DNA of 64,000 nt, taken from an uncultured SAR86 cluster bacterium (GTDB lineage Bacteria; Pseudomonadota; Gammaproteobacteria; Magnimaribacterales; Magnimaribacteraceae). Shown piece by piece: positions 24,873 to 34,831 of this stretch (position 1 is its first letter; each line of letters begins with the position of its first letter). The notes beneath the pieces are model-generated. The model saw only the letters and a program-made list of their open reading frames with translations. It was not told the origin of the DNA and searched no databases. The stretch covers positions 147,112 to 211,111 of the forward strand of contig CACJMO010000001.1 of NCBI GenBank assembly GCA_902594545.1, in the 5' to 3' direction. The translations under genes and the position numbers were made by a program.

Positions 24873-24980
24873 TTACTTCTCCACATCTTTGTATTTATCA
24901 TGTTTGTACTCTCTTATTCTTTGAAATAAAACCACAAGGAATAAAACGACAAAAATGAAAAGGATTAAAATTTCTAGCAT
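24873..24980 (-). CDS. 35-residue single-span membrane protein coupled to ybjQ
   Basis: A 35-residue frame, ATG 24980 to TAA 24873, reading MLEILILFIFVVLFLVVLF for the first 19 residues and then a charged tail, QRIREYKHDKYKDVEK. The hydrophobic segment is long enough for one membrane helix with the basic tail in the cytoplasm. It begins 10 bases after the trpC stop and ends 2 bases before ybjQ. It has no strong ribosome site of its own. The shape and the tight coupling to ybjQ argue for a real gene; I know no named family. Confidence 0.6.
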   Translation of the reverse strand: MLEILILFIFVVLFLVVLFQRIREYKHDKYKDVEK

Positions 24981-24990
24981 AGGTTAATTC

Positions 24991-25782
24991 TTAAAATAAT
25001 GAAAAAAGTTTGTTCAATTCTAATCCAGGGTTGTTGGCCCTCATGAATGATTCTCCTACTAGGAAGTTTAAAACATCGTAAGAAAGTATCTGATTAATGT
25101 CTTCTCGGTTCTTTATACCGCTCTCTGACACAACTATTTTACCCTCCAACCTCGAAGAAAGATGTTTAGTAGTTTCAAGATCTACTTCAAAAGTTGTTAA
25201 ATTTCTATTATTAATTCCTATAAGTGAAAAGTCTAAAGGCAAAATACGTTCCAATTCATCCTCATCATGTATTTCAACTAAAACATCTAAACTCAGTTCC
25301 GCAGCTAACTGCTTATATTCTTTGAGCTGTTCATCGGTCAGAGCAGAGACTATAAGTAAGATGCAATCTGCTCCATAAAGTTTACTCTGATAAATTTGGT
25401 ATTCATCGATAATAAAGTCTTTCCTTAGAAGAGGAATATCAACTTCTGATCTTATTTCTTTTAAGTAATTTAATGAGCCTTGAAAAAATTCTTCATCAGT
25501 TAAAATGCTTAAACAAGTTGCTCCATTTTCTTCATACTGCTTTGCAATTTTTACTGGTAAAAAATCTTCCCTAATTACACCTTTACTGGGAGAAGCCTTT
25601 TTTATCTCTGCTATTACAGAAACCATACCTGCTTCATTTCTCATTTTGATTGAGTCGATAAAAGGTTTTCGAGCGGGTGTCTCGCTTGTCTGAGATTTCA
25701 AAGATTCTAAACTCAATTCTTTCTTTTGCTCAGCTACGACTTCAAATTTCGTTTGAATGATCTTATCTAGATAATTTGTCAT
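24991..25782 (-). CDS. trpC: Indole-3-glycerol phosphate synthase TrpC
   Basis: A 263-residue monofunctional TrpC, a TIM barrel converting CdRP to indole-glycerol phosphate. Signatures: VIAEIKKASPSKGVIRE with the catalytic Lys, PLLRKDFIIDEYQIY, GINNRNLTTFEVD and VSESGIKNREDI. TrpF is not fused. It overlaps trpD by one base. trpF, trpB and trpA are not in the window. Confidence 0.97.
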   Translation of the reverse strand: MTNYLDKIIQTKFEVVAEQKKELSLESLKSQTSETPARKPFIDSIKMRNEAGMVSVIAEIKKASPSKGVIREDFLPVKIAKQYEENGATCLSILTDEEFFQGSLNYLKEIRSEVDIPLLRKDFIIDEYQIYQSKLYGADCILLIVSALTDEQLKEYKQLAAELSLDVLVEIHDEDELERILPLDFSLIGINNRNLTTFEVDLETTKHLSSRLEGKIVVSESGIKNREDINQILSYDVLNFLVGESFMRANNPGLELNKLFSLF

Positions 25783-26798
25783 TAAAATTGTGAAGTAAAT
25801 TCTACAAGTTGATTCAGTTTTTTTAGACCTTCTCCGCTCTCTACAGACCTCTTGGCAAGTTCTACTCCCGACTCTAGAGAATTAGCAATATCCGATACGT
25901 ATAAAGCAGCTCCGGCTGTCATACAAATCATTGAACCAGCTTTTTTATGCTCTCCCTGTAAGGCTAGTTTTGCTAAATCTAAACTCTCTTGAGGGGAATT
26001 AACCTGCAATCCTTCTAGAGTGTCTGTTTCAAAATTGAAATCTTCAGGAGATACTTCATATTCAGAGATCTTGCCATCTTTCATTTCAGTCATGTAAGTT
26101 GGCGAAGCTAAGCTGATCTCATCCAATCCATCCCTGGAATGCACAATCAATAGATGTTCGCTGCCTAACTCATCCAAAACTTCAGCTATAGGGGTCATCC
26201 ATTTTTTATCGTAAACACCCAATACTTGTCTTTTGGCTGATGCTGGATTTGTAAGAGGACCTAAGACATTAAAGATACTTTTTTGACCAATCGCTTTTCT
26301 GGGTCCTACCACATGTCTCATAGCGCTATGATGAGCCTGAGCAAACATAAAACCTAAACCAATTTCCTTAATGCAAGAAGCTACTTGTTCAGGAGTAAGA
26401 GATAAAGATACCCCTGCTTGCTCTAAGAGATCGGCGCTACCACTTTTTCTAGTTGCAGATCTATTACCATGCTTAGCAATCTTTGCACCACAGGAGCTTG
26501 CAACGAGAGCAGAAGTAGTCGACACATTAAAAATACCAATACCTGTTCCTCCTGTACCGCAAGTATCAATTAAATTAGGTTCATCAATTTCTACTTTGGT
26601 TGAGAGATCTCTCATAACACCTACAGCGCCAAGCACTTCATCTACCGTCTCACCCTTCATAGAAAGTGCAATTAAGAATGCTCCAATTTGGGCGTCAGTT
26701 ACCTTTCCTTCTAATATCTCAAGAATAATTTCAGACATATCCTCTCTGGTTAGGTTTCTTCTGGCAGACACCTGACTAATTGCTGATTGAATGTCCAT
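25782..26798 (-). CDS. trpD: Anthranilate phosphoribosyltransferase TrpD
   Basis: A 338-residue enzyme transferring phosphoribose from PRPP to anthranilate. The PRPP-binding run is DTCGTGGTGIGIFNVSTTSA at about 79-98, followed by KHGNRSATRKSGSADLLE. GFMFAQAHHSAMRHVVGPRKA holds the anthranilate-binding Arg region. It is separate from trpG, from which it is spaced by 1 base, and joins trpC by a 1-base overlap. Confidence 0.98.
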   Translation of the reverse strand: MDIQSAISQVSARRNLTREDMSEIILEILEGKVTDAQIGAFLIALSMKGETVDEVLGAVGVMRDLSTKVEIDEPNLIDTCGTGGTGIGIFNVSTTSALVASSCGAKIAKHGNRSATRKSGSADLLEQAGVSLSLTPEQVASCIKEIGLGFMFAQAHHSAMRHVVGPRKAIGQKSIFNVLGPLTNPASAKRQVLGVYDKKWMTPIAEVLDELGSEHLLIVHSRDGLDEISLASPTYMTEMKDGKISEYEVSPEDFNFETDTLEGLQVNSPQESLDLAKLALQGEHKKAGSMICMTAGAALYVSDIANSLESGVELAKRSVESGEGLKKLNQLVEFTSQF

Positions 26799-26799
26799 T

Positions 26800-27366
26800 T
26801 TAATTTCCTTCTAAATAATTTTTAAGCATAACTCTTCCGAACTCTGTAGCTATGGATTCAGGATGAAATTGAATCCCGGTAACCATTAATGACTTATGCT
26901 GGATGGCCATAATGGTTCCATCCTCAGATCTTGCAGTTACATCAAATTCATCGGGTAAAGACGATTCTTCAATTACCAACGAATGATATCTTGTTGCCAT
27001 AAAATCTTGTTGAACTGATTGAAATATACCCTTTTGACAATGATTAATTGCGGAAAGTTTTCCATGCATAATTTCATTAGCTTTAACTACATTTGCACCA
27101 AAAGCTGCTCCGATTGACTGGTGTCCTAAGCAAACACCTAAGATCGGTATTGAACCAGAAAATTGTTTAATTGCCTCGACCGATATTCCGGCTTCTTTGG
27201 GTGTGCAAGGACCAGGAGAAATAACTAAGTAATCCGGCGACTTAGACTCAATGTCTGCAAGAGTTATTTCATCATTTCTATATACTGCAACCTCTTGATT
27301 CATTTCATAAAAATATTGAACCAAGTTATAAGTAAAAGAGTCATAGTTATCGATCATCAGCAGCAT
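26800..27366 (-). CDS. trpG: Anthranilate synthase glutaminase subunit TrpG
   Basis: A 188-residue class I glutamine amidotransferase supplying ammonia to TrpE. The triad is in [10 protein letters not shown] (nucleophile Cys) and the C-terminal FHPES (His and Glu); the N-terminal [14 protein letters not shown] and SPGPCTP are typical. Such subunits may also serve PabB for folate synthesis; no pabB is in this window, so dual use is possible. trpE ends 3 bases upstream. Confidence 0.96.
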   Translation of the reverse strand: MLLMIDNYDSFTYNLVQYFYEMNQEVAVYRNDEITLADIESKSPDYLVISPGPCTPKEAGISVEAIKQFSGSIPILGVCLGHQSIGAAFGANVVKANEIMHGKLSAINHCQKGIFQSVQQDFMATRYHSLVIEESSLPDEFDVTARSEDGTIMAIQHKSLMVTGIQFHPESIATEFGRVMLKNYLEGN

Positions 27367-27369
27367 ATA

Positions 27370-28812
27370 TCAACCTTCCAACTTTTCTTGAACCATTTCT
27401 GCAGCTTTAAATATAGCTCTGCCTTTATTTAGGGATTCTTTCCACTCTAGCTCAGGGATTGAATCAGCCACCCATCCTCCACCAGCTTGTATATAAAGAA
27501 CCTCGTCCTTTATTACAGCCGTTCTGATAGCAATCGCCATATCCATATTTCCTTGCCATGATAAATAACCTATAGCTCCTCCATATATACCTCTTTTTAC
27601 AGGCTCAAATTCATCGATGATTTCCATCGCTCTAATTTTTGGTGCTCCGGATACTGTTCCTGCAGGAAAAGTAGCTCTAAATAAATCTATGGCAGTAAGC
27701 TCGTCTTTTAGTTGCGCCTCAACATTTGAAACCATATGCATTACATGACTATATCTCTCGATTCCAAATTTTTCAGTTACCTCAACCGTACCAGGTTTAG
27801 CTATTCTGCCCACATCATTTCTACCCAGGTCTATCAGCATAAGATGTTCAGCAATTTCTTTTGGGTCGTTGACCATATCCTCTTCCATGGCCAAGTCATC
27901 TTGATCATCTTTTCCTCTTCTTCGAGTTCCGGCAATTGGTCTTACAGTTACCTTGCTGTCTTCGAGCCTAGCTAAAATCTCTGGGGAAGACCCCACAATG
28001 TGAAAATCTTCAAGATTTAGATAGTACATATATGGCGAAGGATTCAATTGTCGGATAGATCGATATAAAGCTACAGGGTCAGCATTGAAAGGTAATGACA
28101 TTCTCTGAGAGCAGACTACCTGCATAATATCTCCTTCTTCGATATAAGATTTTGCTTTCTCAACAGAATTTTTAAATTCTTGTTCACCGAAGCCCGAAAT
28201 AAAGTCAGATTCGCTAATACTTTTTTCTGGTTTCTTAAAATTTTCAGAAGATATGGGTTGATTTAATTTCTCCTCTAGCTCATCCAGTCTATCCTTTGCA
28301 TCATTAAATTGATCTTTGTCATCCACCAATACAATTAGATGAACTTTATTTTTTAGATTATCAAAAACGGCAACTTCTTCGGATACCATGAAGAGTGCAT
28401 CAGGAGTGCCTAAAGTATCTGGTGGTGAGGAATGAGCTAGCTTCTTTTCAATATACCGTACACAATCATAAGAAAAATAACCTACCAGTCCTCCGTTAAA
28501 AGGCGGTAATTCAGGATCCTCCACAAGAGTGTAACTCCTTTGAAGTTCATCGATAAAATCTAAAGGATCTTCTGAAGTGAAATTTTCAATAAGCTCTCCT
28601 GCTTCAAAGATGTTGATTTCATTCTCAATGATTTTAATTACTCTCTTAGAGCTTAATCCAATCAAAGAATACCGAGCCCACTTCTCTCCTCCTTCGACTG
28701 ATTCAAACAAATAGCTGTATGCACAGTTGGCAAGCTTTCTGTATACGCTTAAAGGCGTCTCCATATCAGCAAGAATTTCTCTTGAAACAGGAATTTTTGT
28801 TTTTTTATCCAC
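27370..28812 (-). CDS. trpE: Anthranilate synthase component I TrpE
   Basis: The 480-residue chorismate-using subunit makes anthranilate with TrpG. N-terminal feedback region: [16 protein letters not shown], close to the LLES...S tryptophan-binding site. Catalytic part: [56 protein letters not shown] and the C-terminal [10 protein letters not shown]. No leader peptide or attenuator can fit, since rpe ends 3 bases upstream; control is more likely by enzyme inhibition. Confidence 0.98.
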   Translation of the reverse strand: MDKKTKIPVSREILADMETPLSVYRKLANCAYSYLFESVEGGEKWARYSLIGLSSKRVIKIIENEINIFEAGELIENFTSEDPLDFIDELQRSYTLVEDPELPPFNGGLVGYFSYDCVRYIEKKLAHSSPPDTLGTPDALFMVSEEVAVFDNLKNKVHLIVLVDDKDQFNDAKDRLDELEEKLNQPISSENFKKPEKSISESDFISGFGEQEFKNSVEKAKSYIEEGDIMQVVCSQRMSLPFNADPVALYRSIRQLNPSPYMYYLNLEDFHIVGSSPEILARLEDSKVTVRPIAGTRRRGKDDQDDLAMEEDMVNDPKEIAEHLMLIDLGRNDVGRIAKPGTVEVTEKFGIERYSHVMHMVSNVEAQLKDELTAIDLFRATFPAGTVSGAPKIRAMEIIDEFEPVKRGIYGGAIGYLSWQGNMDMAIAIRTAVIKDEVLYIQAGGGWVADSIPELEWKESLNKGRAIFKAAEMVQEKLEG

Positions 28813-28815
28813 TTT

Positions 28816-29490
28816 CTAGATTGACTCTAATGAGGATCTCATTTGTTTTATGGTATCAGCATAATTATCTGCATTGAATATTGCAGAACCAGCAACAAAA
28901 GTATCTGCTCCTGCTGAGGCAACTCTAGATATGTTTTCTAAGTTTATTCCACCGTCTACTTCTAACCTAACGTTAAGATTATTTTGGTCAATTAGTGTTT
29001 TTACCTTTGCGACTTTGTGCAGTACAGATTCAATAAACTTCTGTCCCCCAAATCCAGGATTGACTGACATGAGCAGAACCATGTCCAATTTATCCAGAGA
29101 CTCTTCTAAGAGATTAATTGGAGTTGCTGGATTTAATACAAGACCAGCTTTGCAACCTAAACTTTTAATCAACTCTAAAGATCTGTCTACATGATCTGAA
29201 GCCTCAGGATGAAAAGTGATGTAAGAGGAACCGGCTTCAGCAAAACTCTCTATCAAGCCGTCTACAGGCTTTACCATCAGATGAGTGTCAATTGGTGCTG
29301 TTATTCCAAAGTCCCTTAGCGCCTTGCACACCATGGGTCCAATGGTTAAGTTTGGAACATAATGATTATCCATTACATCAAAATGTATCCAATCGGCACC
29401 TGAATCAAGCACTGCCTTAGACTCCTCGCCTAGGCGAGCAAAGTCTGCAGAGAGTATAGAAGGTGCAATTATGTACTTATCATCACTCAT
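28816..29490 (-). CDS. rpe: Ribulose-phosphate 3-epimerase Rpe
   Basis: A 224-residue TIM-barrel epimerase interconverting ribulose-5-P and xylulose-5-P. Signatures: [31 protein letters not shown] with metal ligands, [18 protein letters not shown] and EVDGGIN. In many gammaproteobacteria rpe-gph-trpE lie together; gph is missing here and rpe runs straight into trpE. Ribose supply links it loosely to the PRPP-using trpD. Confidence 0.97.
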   Translation of the reverse strand: MSDDKYIIAPSILSADFARLGEESKAVLDSGADWIHFDVMDNHYVPNLTIGPMVCKALRDFGITAPIDTHLMVKPVDGLIESFAEAGSSYITFHPEASDHVDRSLELIKSLGCKAGLVLNPATPINLLEESLDKLDMVLLMSVNPGFGGQKFIESVLHKVAKVKTLIDQNNLNVRLEVDGGINLENISRVASAGADTFVAGSAIFNADNYADTIKQMRSSLESI

Positions 29491-29502
29491 TAGAGTGCAA
29501 GT

Positions 29503-30168
29503 TTACTCTTCGCTAAGTATGCAGTCTAATTTTTCGACATCTTCCAAGGTATTTAGATTCTTAAAATTGCCGTGATATATCTCCCCTGAAACGAGATCAG
29601 CTTCGGTAGCAGGCATTAATAAATCTTTCCATAGTTCAAATTTTTCAACTTCTTTATTAATGAATAATTCAGGGGATAAAATAGAAATTCCAGAAAAAGT
29701 ATATTGATCTAGAGTCTTGTTAACTTTTACTCTGCCATCAACTAAAGCTACATCTCCCTCAAAATTACTTTCTGGATTAGGTACTAAAACCATATGTGCT
29801 AAAACATCAGGATCTAAAGATAAATATTTCATATTGAATTTTGACCAAGTATCTCCACTTAGCACTAAGAAAGGTTCATCGAAGTGATGAAGAGCTTTAT
29901 TTATTCCTCCACCTGTGCCCAATAACTCTTTTTCTATGGAATAAGAGATTTTCATACCGTATCTGGATCCATCTCCCAGAAGATTTATTATCTTTTCCCC
30001 AAAATGATGAAGATTTATAACAACTTCTTCAATATTGCTTTTACGAAGAGATAATAAATTATGCTCTATCAAGGACATGCCTCCCACCTTAATCAAAGGC
30101 TTAGGATTATCCTCCGTAAAAGGAAGCAATCTTTTGCCTTTTCCAGCAGCTAGCATGAAGGCTTTCAT
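29503..30168 (-). CDS. murU: N-acetylmuramate-1-phosphate uridylyltransferase MurU
   Basis: A 221-residue nucleotidyltransferase with the N-terminal loop LAAGKGKRLLPFT and KPLIKVGG, GTGGGINKAL, and LVLSGDTW for metal and sugar binding. With AmgK just upstream it fits MurU, making UDP-MurNAc in the cell-wall recycling bypass known from Pseudomonas. The frame extends 10 codons upstream, but ATG 30168 overlaps the amgK stop by 4 bases and gives the family start MKAFMLAAGKG. GlmU/mannose-1-P types are alternatives, but context favours MurU. Confidence 0.88.
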   Translation of the reverse strand: MKAFMLAAGKGKRLLPFTEDNPKPLIKVGGMSLIEHNLLSLRKSNIEEVVINLHHFGEKIINLLGDGSRYGMKISYSIEKELLGTGGGINKALHHFDEPFLVLSGDTWSKFNMKYLSLDPDVLAHMVLVPNPESNFEGDVALVDGRVKVNKTLDQYTFSGISILSPELFINKEVEKFELWKDLLMPATEADLVSGEIYHGNFKNLNTLEDVEKLDCILSEE

Positions 30169-31178
30169 CTTATATCCTCTAAAGCTGAGGTTAAACAAGG
30201 CTCTATTTCCTTTGACAGATATTCACTAAATTGAAAAAGAGCTGGATACTTTGAAGTATCCTCAATTAAATATTGAAGTGTTTGTTTTAAATCTGGAAGT
30301 CTGAAAGATTTAGCATCTCGTAAATGTAGTCTGGATAGAGTTCCCAAGATTCTTAATTGCCTTTGAAATCCGGCAAAATCTATGTCTTTCTGAATCTCTT
30401 TTGGGCTTAAATTTAGGTTAATGCCTAATTCATTAGATTTTGTTATGAAAAATTCTATATAAGCCTTCATCTTTGCTTTTGAAATTGGACTCTCAATATC
30501 TTTCAAGATAGATACCAAATCAGTACCATAAGGTCCCACACAAAGATCCTGAAAATCCAGAATACCTATTCTTCCATCAGATAGTTCCATTAAATTACGA
30601 AATTCAAAATCAAAATGGCACACTACTTTTTGTTGCACCTGACACTGTTCTGATATCTCTTTATAGGCAAGATCTAAGATTGATTGATCTTCACTATGAT
30701 CAATATTTAAAAGACCTTTTAAAAACCAATCTTCAAAAAGTCTCATTTGATTTTCCAGATCAAGGTCAGAAAGAATAGGTAAATCCTCATCGGGCTTAAT
30801 TGCCTGAATCAAGCAAAGCTCAGATAAAGCCTTTTTACAAAAGCCTTCAAGATTTTCAGTATTGATTTCTGTTTGCAATACTTTGTCCCCAAAGTCTTCA
30901 ATAATCATCAACCCTTTCTGTGGCTCTATATATTCTACTTTAGGAGTTCGCAGCTTATTTTTATCTAAAAATTCTGAGCGTTTTAAAAACAAAGCATTTT
31001 CATTTGATTCAGGCTTTGAGACTACAACAATTTTAGTTCCACTATCAGTAAAAATTCTGAAATAACTTCTGAGACTTGCTTGTTCTCTTAAGGGCTTTAT
31101 ATCAAGAACATTAGTAAATCCTAACTCTAAACCTTGGGTTTGAATCCAATTTAACAAGTCATCTTTCATCTCTGTCAT
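30165..31178 (-). CDS. amgK: N-acetylmuramate/N-acetylglucosamine kinase AmgK
   Basis: A 337-residue aminoglycoside-phosphotransferase-fold kinase. It should phosphorylate the anomeric carbon of MurNAc for MurU. Visible parts are SLRSYFRIF near the N-terminus, the catalytic loop CHFDFEFRNLM (HxD kept, while the usual HRD[FY]H becomes HFDFE) and the metal Asp in GILDFQD. It is divergent from lptD, the same setting as in Pseudomonas. ATGs at 31214, 31178 and 31169 are possible; none has a strong ribosome site, and 31178 gives the normal length. Confidence 0.85.
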   Translation of the reverse strand: MTEMKDDLLNWIQTQGLELGFTNVLDIKPLREQASLRSYFRIFTDSGTKIVVVSKPESNENALFLKRSEFLDKNKLRTPKVEYIEPQKGLMIIEDFGDKVLQTEINTENLEGFCKKALSELCLIQAIKPDEDLPILSDLDLENQMRLFEDWFLKGLLNIDHSEDQSILDLAYKEISEQCQVQQKVVCHFDFEFRNLMELSDGRIGILDFQDLCVGPYGTDLVSILKDIESPISKAKMKAYIEFFITKSNELGINLNLSPKEIQKDIDFAGFQRQLRILGTLSRLHLRDAKSFRLPDLKQTLQYLIEDTSKYPALFQFSEYLSKEIEPCLTSALEDIR

Positions 31179-31264
31179 AATATTACAGTAAATGATAAAC
31201 CTTTCTCTTGTCATCTAAAGAAGAAATATGGAACGAAAGATATTTTTGCTGTTCTAATTTTGAT

Positions 31265-33475
31265 ATGCCTAAGAAAAACCTTTTTATTTCTTTGCTGATA
31301 CTGAATTTGGCATTAACTACTATGCCAATTAATGGAAAAGAAGATCAGTCTCTAAGAATAAACTCAATTAATGCAGAGTTAATAGAGTCTCAAAGTGAAG
31401 ATATTCTTCTTTTGAAAGGAAATGTAGTAATAAAAAGCGATAAATTTGAACTTTGGTCTGATGAAGCAACTTACGATCGAAGGAAAGAATACATTGAATT
31501 AAAAGGCAATATAAAGGCACTTTCGAAAACACTTTCAATGGGCGCAGAGGAGATGAGGGCAGATTTTCTAAGGGAAGAGTTTTATTTGTCTGAATCTTCT
31601 TTTAGTTTTCTGGAAAAGGGCTTTGGTAATGCTTCGAATATTAGCATTAGAGCAGAAGGAGCAATTGAATTATTAAATATTTCAATGAGCAGCTGTAAAG
31701 ATGAAGATCTAAGATGGGACTTGCAAGCTGAGAAGATTACAATTCTAGAAAATAGACAAAATGTTATTGCTGAGAATATAAAATTAGAGATCAATGAAGT
31801 TCCTGTCTTCTACATTCCATACGTCAGATCTGCCATTGGAAATGAAAAGTTCTCAGGTTTTTTAACTCCTTCAATAAAACAAGGCAAGGATGGATTGGAT
31901 CTATCTCTACCCTACTTCTTAAGCTTAGCACCAAATTATGACTTAACCATTACTCCTCGTTACATACAAGAAAGAGGAACAGTAGTTAGCAATGATGCAA
32001 GATTTTTAACCAGTAATTCTAGCGGGGCAATTTCATTTTCCTTTATGTCAAAAGATAGAAAATTTAAGGATGAAAATCAAAAATCAAAAAAAAGATGGGC
32101 TGGAAAAATTAAAACACAATCTTCATTTGATTCGGGTCTATCTTTTAAGGTTGACTCTCAACACATTAGCGACCGATTCTATTTTGAAGACCTTGATGAT
32201 GACATCATAGGCTCACAACAAAAAGACTATATTACTAAAAGTATTTCGATAGACTGGTCAAAAAATAATCTGAGAATTAAAGGCAATCTTAAAAAACTAG
32301 AAAATTTAAATCCCTTCATCTCTGACGACTATACTGTTAAGCCTAATTTCAAACTAAATTATGAAAAAGGTATTGGAAACTTTAAGTTTAAAGTTTTGGC
32401 TGATCATGCAAAGTACACTTTTGAAGAGAACTATAATCCTCTTAAAAGACACAGGGAGGTTGAAAGAGATTTATTTGAGCCTTCGATTTCTTACAATGTT
32501 AAAACTAACTTTTCTACATTCGTAATTGATTTAGGTACTCGAAAAACAGACTATGAAATTAATTTATTAAGTTCAGATAATTCCTATGATTGGGCTGAAC
32601 TAAATTACAAAATATTTTTTGATAAAACTGACCTAAATAGTTTCAACTCCATAAGTCCAATGTTTAAAGCAATATGGGTTGATGGAAAAAATGAATTTTC
32701 TGATGGTATTGACTCCAAGCTTCTAAATCTTAATTTTGATACTTTATTCAGCAGAAATTGGTATTCCGGCGGGGATTTATTCTTAGACCAAAATCGATTT
32801 GTTATTGGCCTTGAGTATAATCATTTCAATCCTTCAAATAACAAAGAGAGATATATATCTCTGGGCAGAGCTTATTTCGAAGATAGAGAACCTAGTATAG
32901 GAGAATTTAATTTAAAAGATTCCTCCATTGTTACTGAATTCAAATCAGATTTGATCGGAAACCTGAAAATAAATAGCTCTTTAGAGCTTGATTCAAACCT
33001 CAAAAAGATTTCTAGAGGCTTTATAGGCTTTACGTATGAGGACACCACTGGCAAAAGTTTTCAACTGAGGTCCATTTACAAACGAGATATTCAGTATCTT
33101 TATAATTCTACAATCTGGAACGATGATGTGGAATCTATCAATCAAATTGAGCTAATTTCGCACTGGAAGATTAATGAACAATGGGCTATCTTTGGAAAAA
33201 TATTAAGAGACGAAGAACAATCAAATTCTCAAGACTTATCGTATGGCTTCCAGTACTCGAATTGTTGCTTGAAAGTTGGCTTAATGAAGAGGAAATGGGT
33301 AGATCAAGATTTTTATACTTACACTAATTCCATAAATAACTCCCCCTTATTGGTAGATGATATTAGTGATTTTGAAAGAGAAAGAGATAATTTGTATGTC
33401 TTCTTTGAAATGACAGAACTTGGAAGATTGGGCAAAAAAGTCTCCGAAGTATTAACATCAAAGAGATTTGAATAA
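31265..33475 (+). CDS. lptD: LPS-assembly outer-membrane protein LptD
   Basis: A 736-residue outer-membrane barrel that inserts lipopolysaccharide with LptE. A short leader (MPKKNLFISLLILNLALTTM) precedes the OstA jellyroll domain (NVVIKSDKFELWSDEATYD) and a large beta-barrel. Cys144 in SSCKDEDLRW and the pair Cys667-Cys668 correspond to E. coli C173 and C724-C725. No counterpart of C31 exists, so one interdomain disulfide is possible. A frame extension of 19 codons is rejected because ATG 31265 starts the leader. It is followed by surA after 36 bases. Confidence 0.95.
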   Translation: MPKKNLFISLLILNLALTTMPINGKEDQSLRINSINAELIESQSEDILLLKGNVVIKSDKFELWSDEATYDRRKEYIELKGNIKALSKTLSMGAEEMRADFLREEFYLSESSFSFLEKGFGNASNISIRAEGAIELLNISMSSCKDEDLRWDLQAEKITILENRQNVIAENIKLEINEVPVFYIPYVRSAIGNEKFSGFLTPSIKQGKDGLDLSLPYFLSLAPNYDLTITPRYIQERGTVVSNDARFLTSNSSGAISFSFMSKDRKFKDENQKSKKRWAGKIKTQSSFDSGLSFKVDSQHISDRFYFEDLDDDIIGSQQKDYITKSISIDWSKNNLRIKGNLKKLENLNPFISDDYTVKPNFKLNYEKGIGNFKFKVLADHAKYTFEENYNPLKRHREVERDLFEPSISYNVKTNFSTFVIDLGTRKTDYEINLLSSDNSYDWAELNYKIFFDKTDLNSFNSISPMFKAIWVDGKNEFSDGIDSKLLNLNFDTLFSRNWYSGGDLFLDQNRFVIGLEYNHFNPSNNKERYISLGRAYFEDREPSIGEFNLKDSSIVTEFKSDLIGNLKINSSLELDSNLKKISRGFIGFTYEDTTGKSFQLRSIYKRDIQYLYNSTIWNDDVESINQIELISHWKINEQWAIFGKILRDEEQSNSQDLSYGFQYSNCCLKVGLMKRKWVDQDFYTYTNSINNSPLLVDDISDFERERDNLYVFFEMTELGRLGKKVSEVLTSKRFE

Positions 33476-33511
33476 TTGCAAGAACAAATAAGAAATTAGA
33501 AAATAGAGACT

Positions 33512-34831
33512 ATGAAATTAAAATTCTCCATAAAATCAATAAATCAAATCAAAACCTTCCCCTTTCTTACCGCATGCTGTCTACTTCTGTCTTTGAATAT
33601 CCATTCAAAAATAGAACTCTTGGATAGAGTTGTGGCCGTTGTTGATTCAGGAGTCATCATGGAATCTCAATTAAATTCCAGGGTTGAGGAAATTTTACAG
33701 AGAATAAAAAACGATAATGCCGAACTGCCTCCTCTCAATTTAATTGAAGAACAGGTGCTTGATAGACTCATTATAGAAGAAATCCAACTTCAAATTGCTG
33801 ATAGGGCTGGAATAAAAATCAGCGATTCTGAACTAAACCAAACTCTTGCAAGAGTCGCAGCACAGAATAATCTTAGCCTTGAAGAGTTCAGAATTAAACT
33901 TGAAGGTGAAGGAACTTCTTATAGATCATTCAGAGATACCATCAGAAAAGAGCTCATCATTCAAAGGGTCCAAAGGGGGAAAGTTGGAGCAAAAATTGAT
34001 ATTTCAGAACAAGAAATAGAAAATTTTATCAACTCTGAAGAAGGCAAGACTCAACTAGCTGAACAGTACAATGTCCAGCATATACTCCTATCAGTAAGCA
34101 GAGGATCAACTGAAAAAGAAATTGAAGAGATAAAAATCAATGCTAATTCTTTGATAAGCAGACTTAATGATGGTGAAAATTTTGAAAAATTAGCTGCGTC
34201 TTTTTCTGCAGGACAAAATGCCCTAGAGGGAGGCTATTTGGGATGGAGAACTGAAGCTGAACTCCCAAGCCTATTTGCAGAAGTAGTCACAGAGCTGAAA
34301 GTAGGAGAAATCGCAAGCCCATTAAGGAGTGGCGCTGGATTCCATATATTAAAATTAATTGATAAAAGAGGTAACACGGTAAAATTTTTGGATCAGACTC
34401 TAGCTAGACATATTCTTGTCCAGCCCTCGGAAATTAGAACTGAGAATCAAGCAGAGGAACTTATCAATACTATTTACGAGAGATTAACTAGCGGCGAGGA
34501 CTTCAAACAGCTAGCGAGGCAATATTCAGAAGATCCAGGTACTAAAATGGATGGTGGCGAGTTGGGCTGGAGTAATCCAGGTGATTACGACCCTGCCTTT
34601 GAACAAACGCTTAATGCAACAAAAATTGGAGAGTTGTCTAAACCGGTGAAATCTTCTTTTGGTTGGCATGTCATTGAAGTTATGGATAGAAGGAATGAGG
34701 ATGTTAGCCAAGAAGAGCAAAAAGATAGGGCTTTTAGAATTATTTTTGATAGAAAGTTTGAACAGGAATTACAAAGTACACTAATCGAACTAAGAGCTGA
34801 AGCTTACGTTGATATTAAATTAAGTTCATGA
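33512..34831 (+). CDS. surA: Periplasmic chaperone/prolyl isomerase SurA
   Basis: A 439-residue outer-membrane-protein chaperone. The leader is at 1-32 (cleaved near HSK). The N-terminal chaperone domain carries LLDRVVAVVDSGVI; two parvulin domains follow, each with the QH(I)L hallmark: YNVQHILLSV and ARHILVQPS, and FEKLAASFSAGQNALEGG and FKQLARQYSEDPGTKMDGG. A C-terminal helix closes it. It assists LptD, encoded just upstream. Its stop overlaps pdxA by 4 bases. Confidence 0.97.
   Translation: MKLKFSIKSINQIKTFPFLTACCLLLSLNIHSKIELLDRVVAVVDSGVIMESQLNSRVEEILQRIKNDNAELPPLNLIEEQVLDRLIIEEIQLQIADRAGIKISDSELNQTLARVAAQNNLSLEEFRIKLEGEGTSYRSFRDTIRKELIIQRVQRGKVGAKIDISEQEIENFINSEEGKTQLAEQYNVQHILLSVSRGSTEKEIEEIKINANSLISRLNDGENFEKLAASFSAGQNALEGGYLGWRTEAELPSLFAEVVTELKVGEIASPLRSGAGFHILKLIDKRGNTVKFLDQTLARHILVQPSEIRTENQAEELINTIYERLTSGEDFKQLARQYSEDPGTKMDGGELGWSNPGDYDPAFEQTLNATKIGELSKPVKSSFGWHVIEVMDRRNEDVSQEEQKDRAFRIIFDRKFEQELQSTLIELRAEAYVDIKLSS

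Noticed and set aside
31208-31264. Upstream start for lptD
   Set aside because: It would put 19 polar residues ahead of a normal leader peptide and run into the amgK upstream region.
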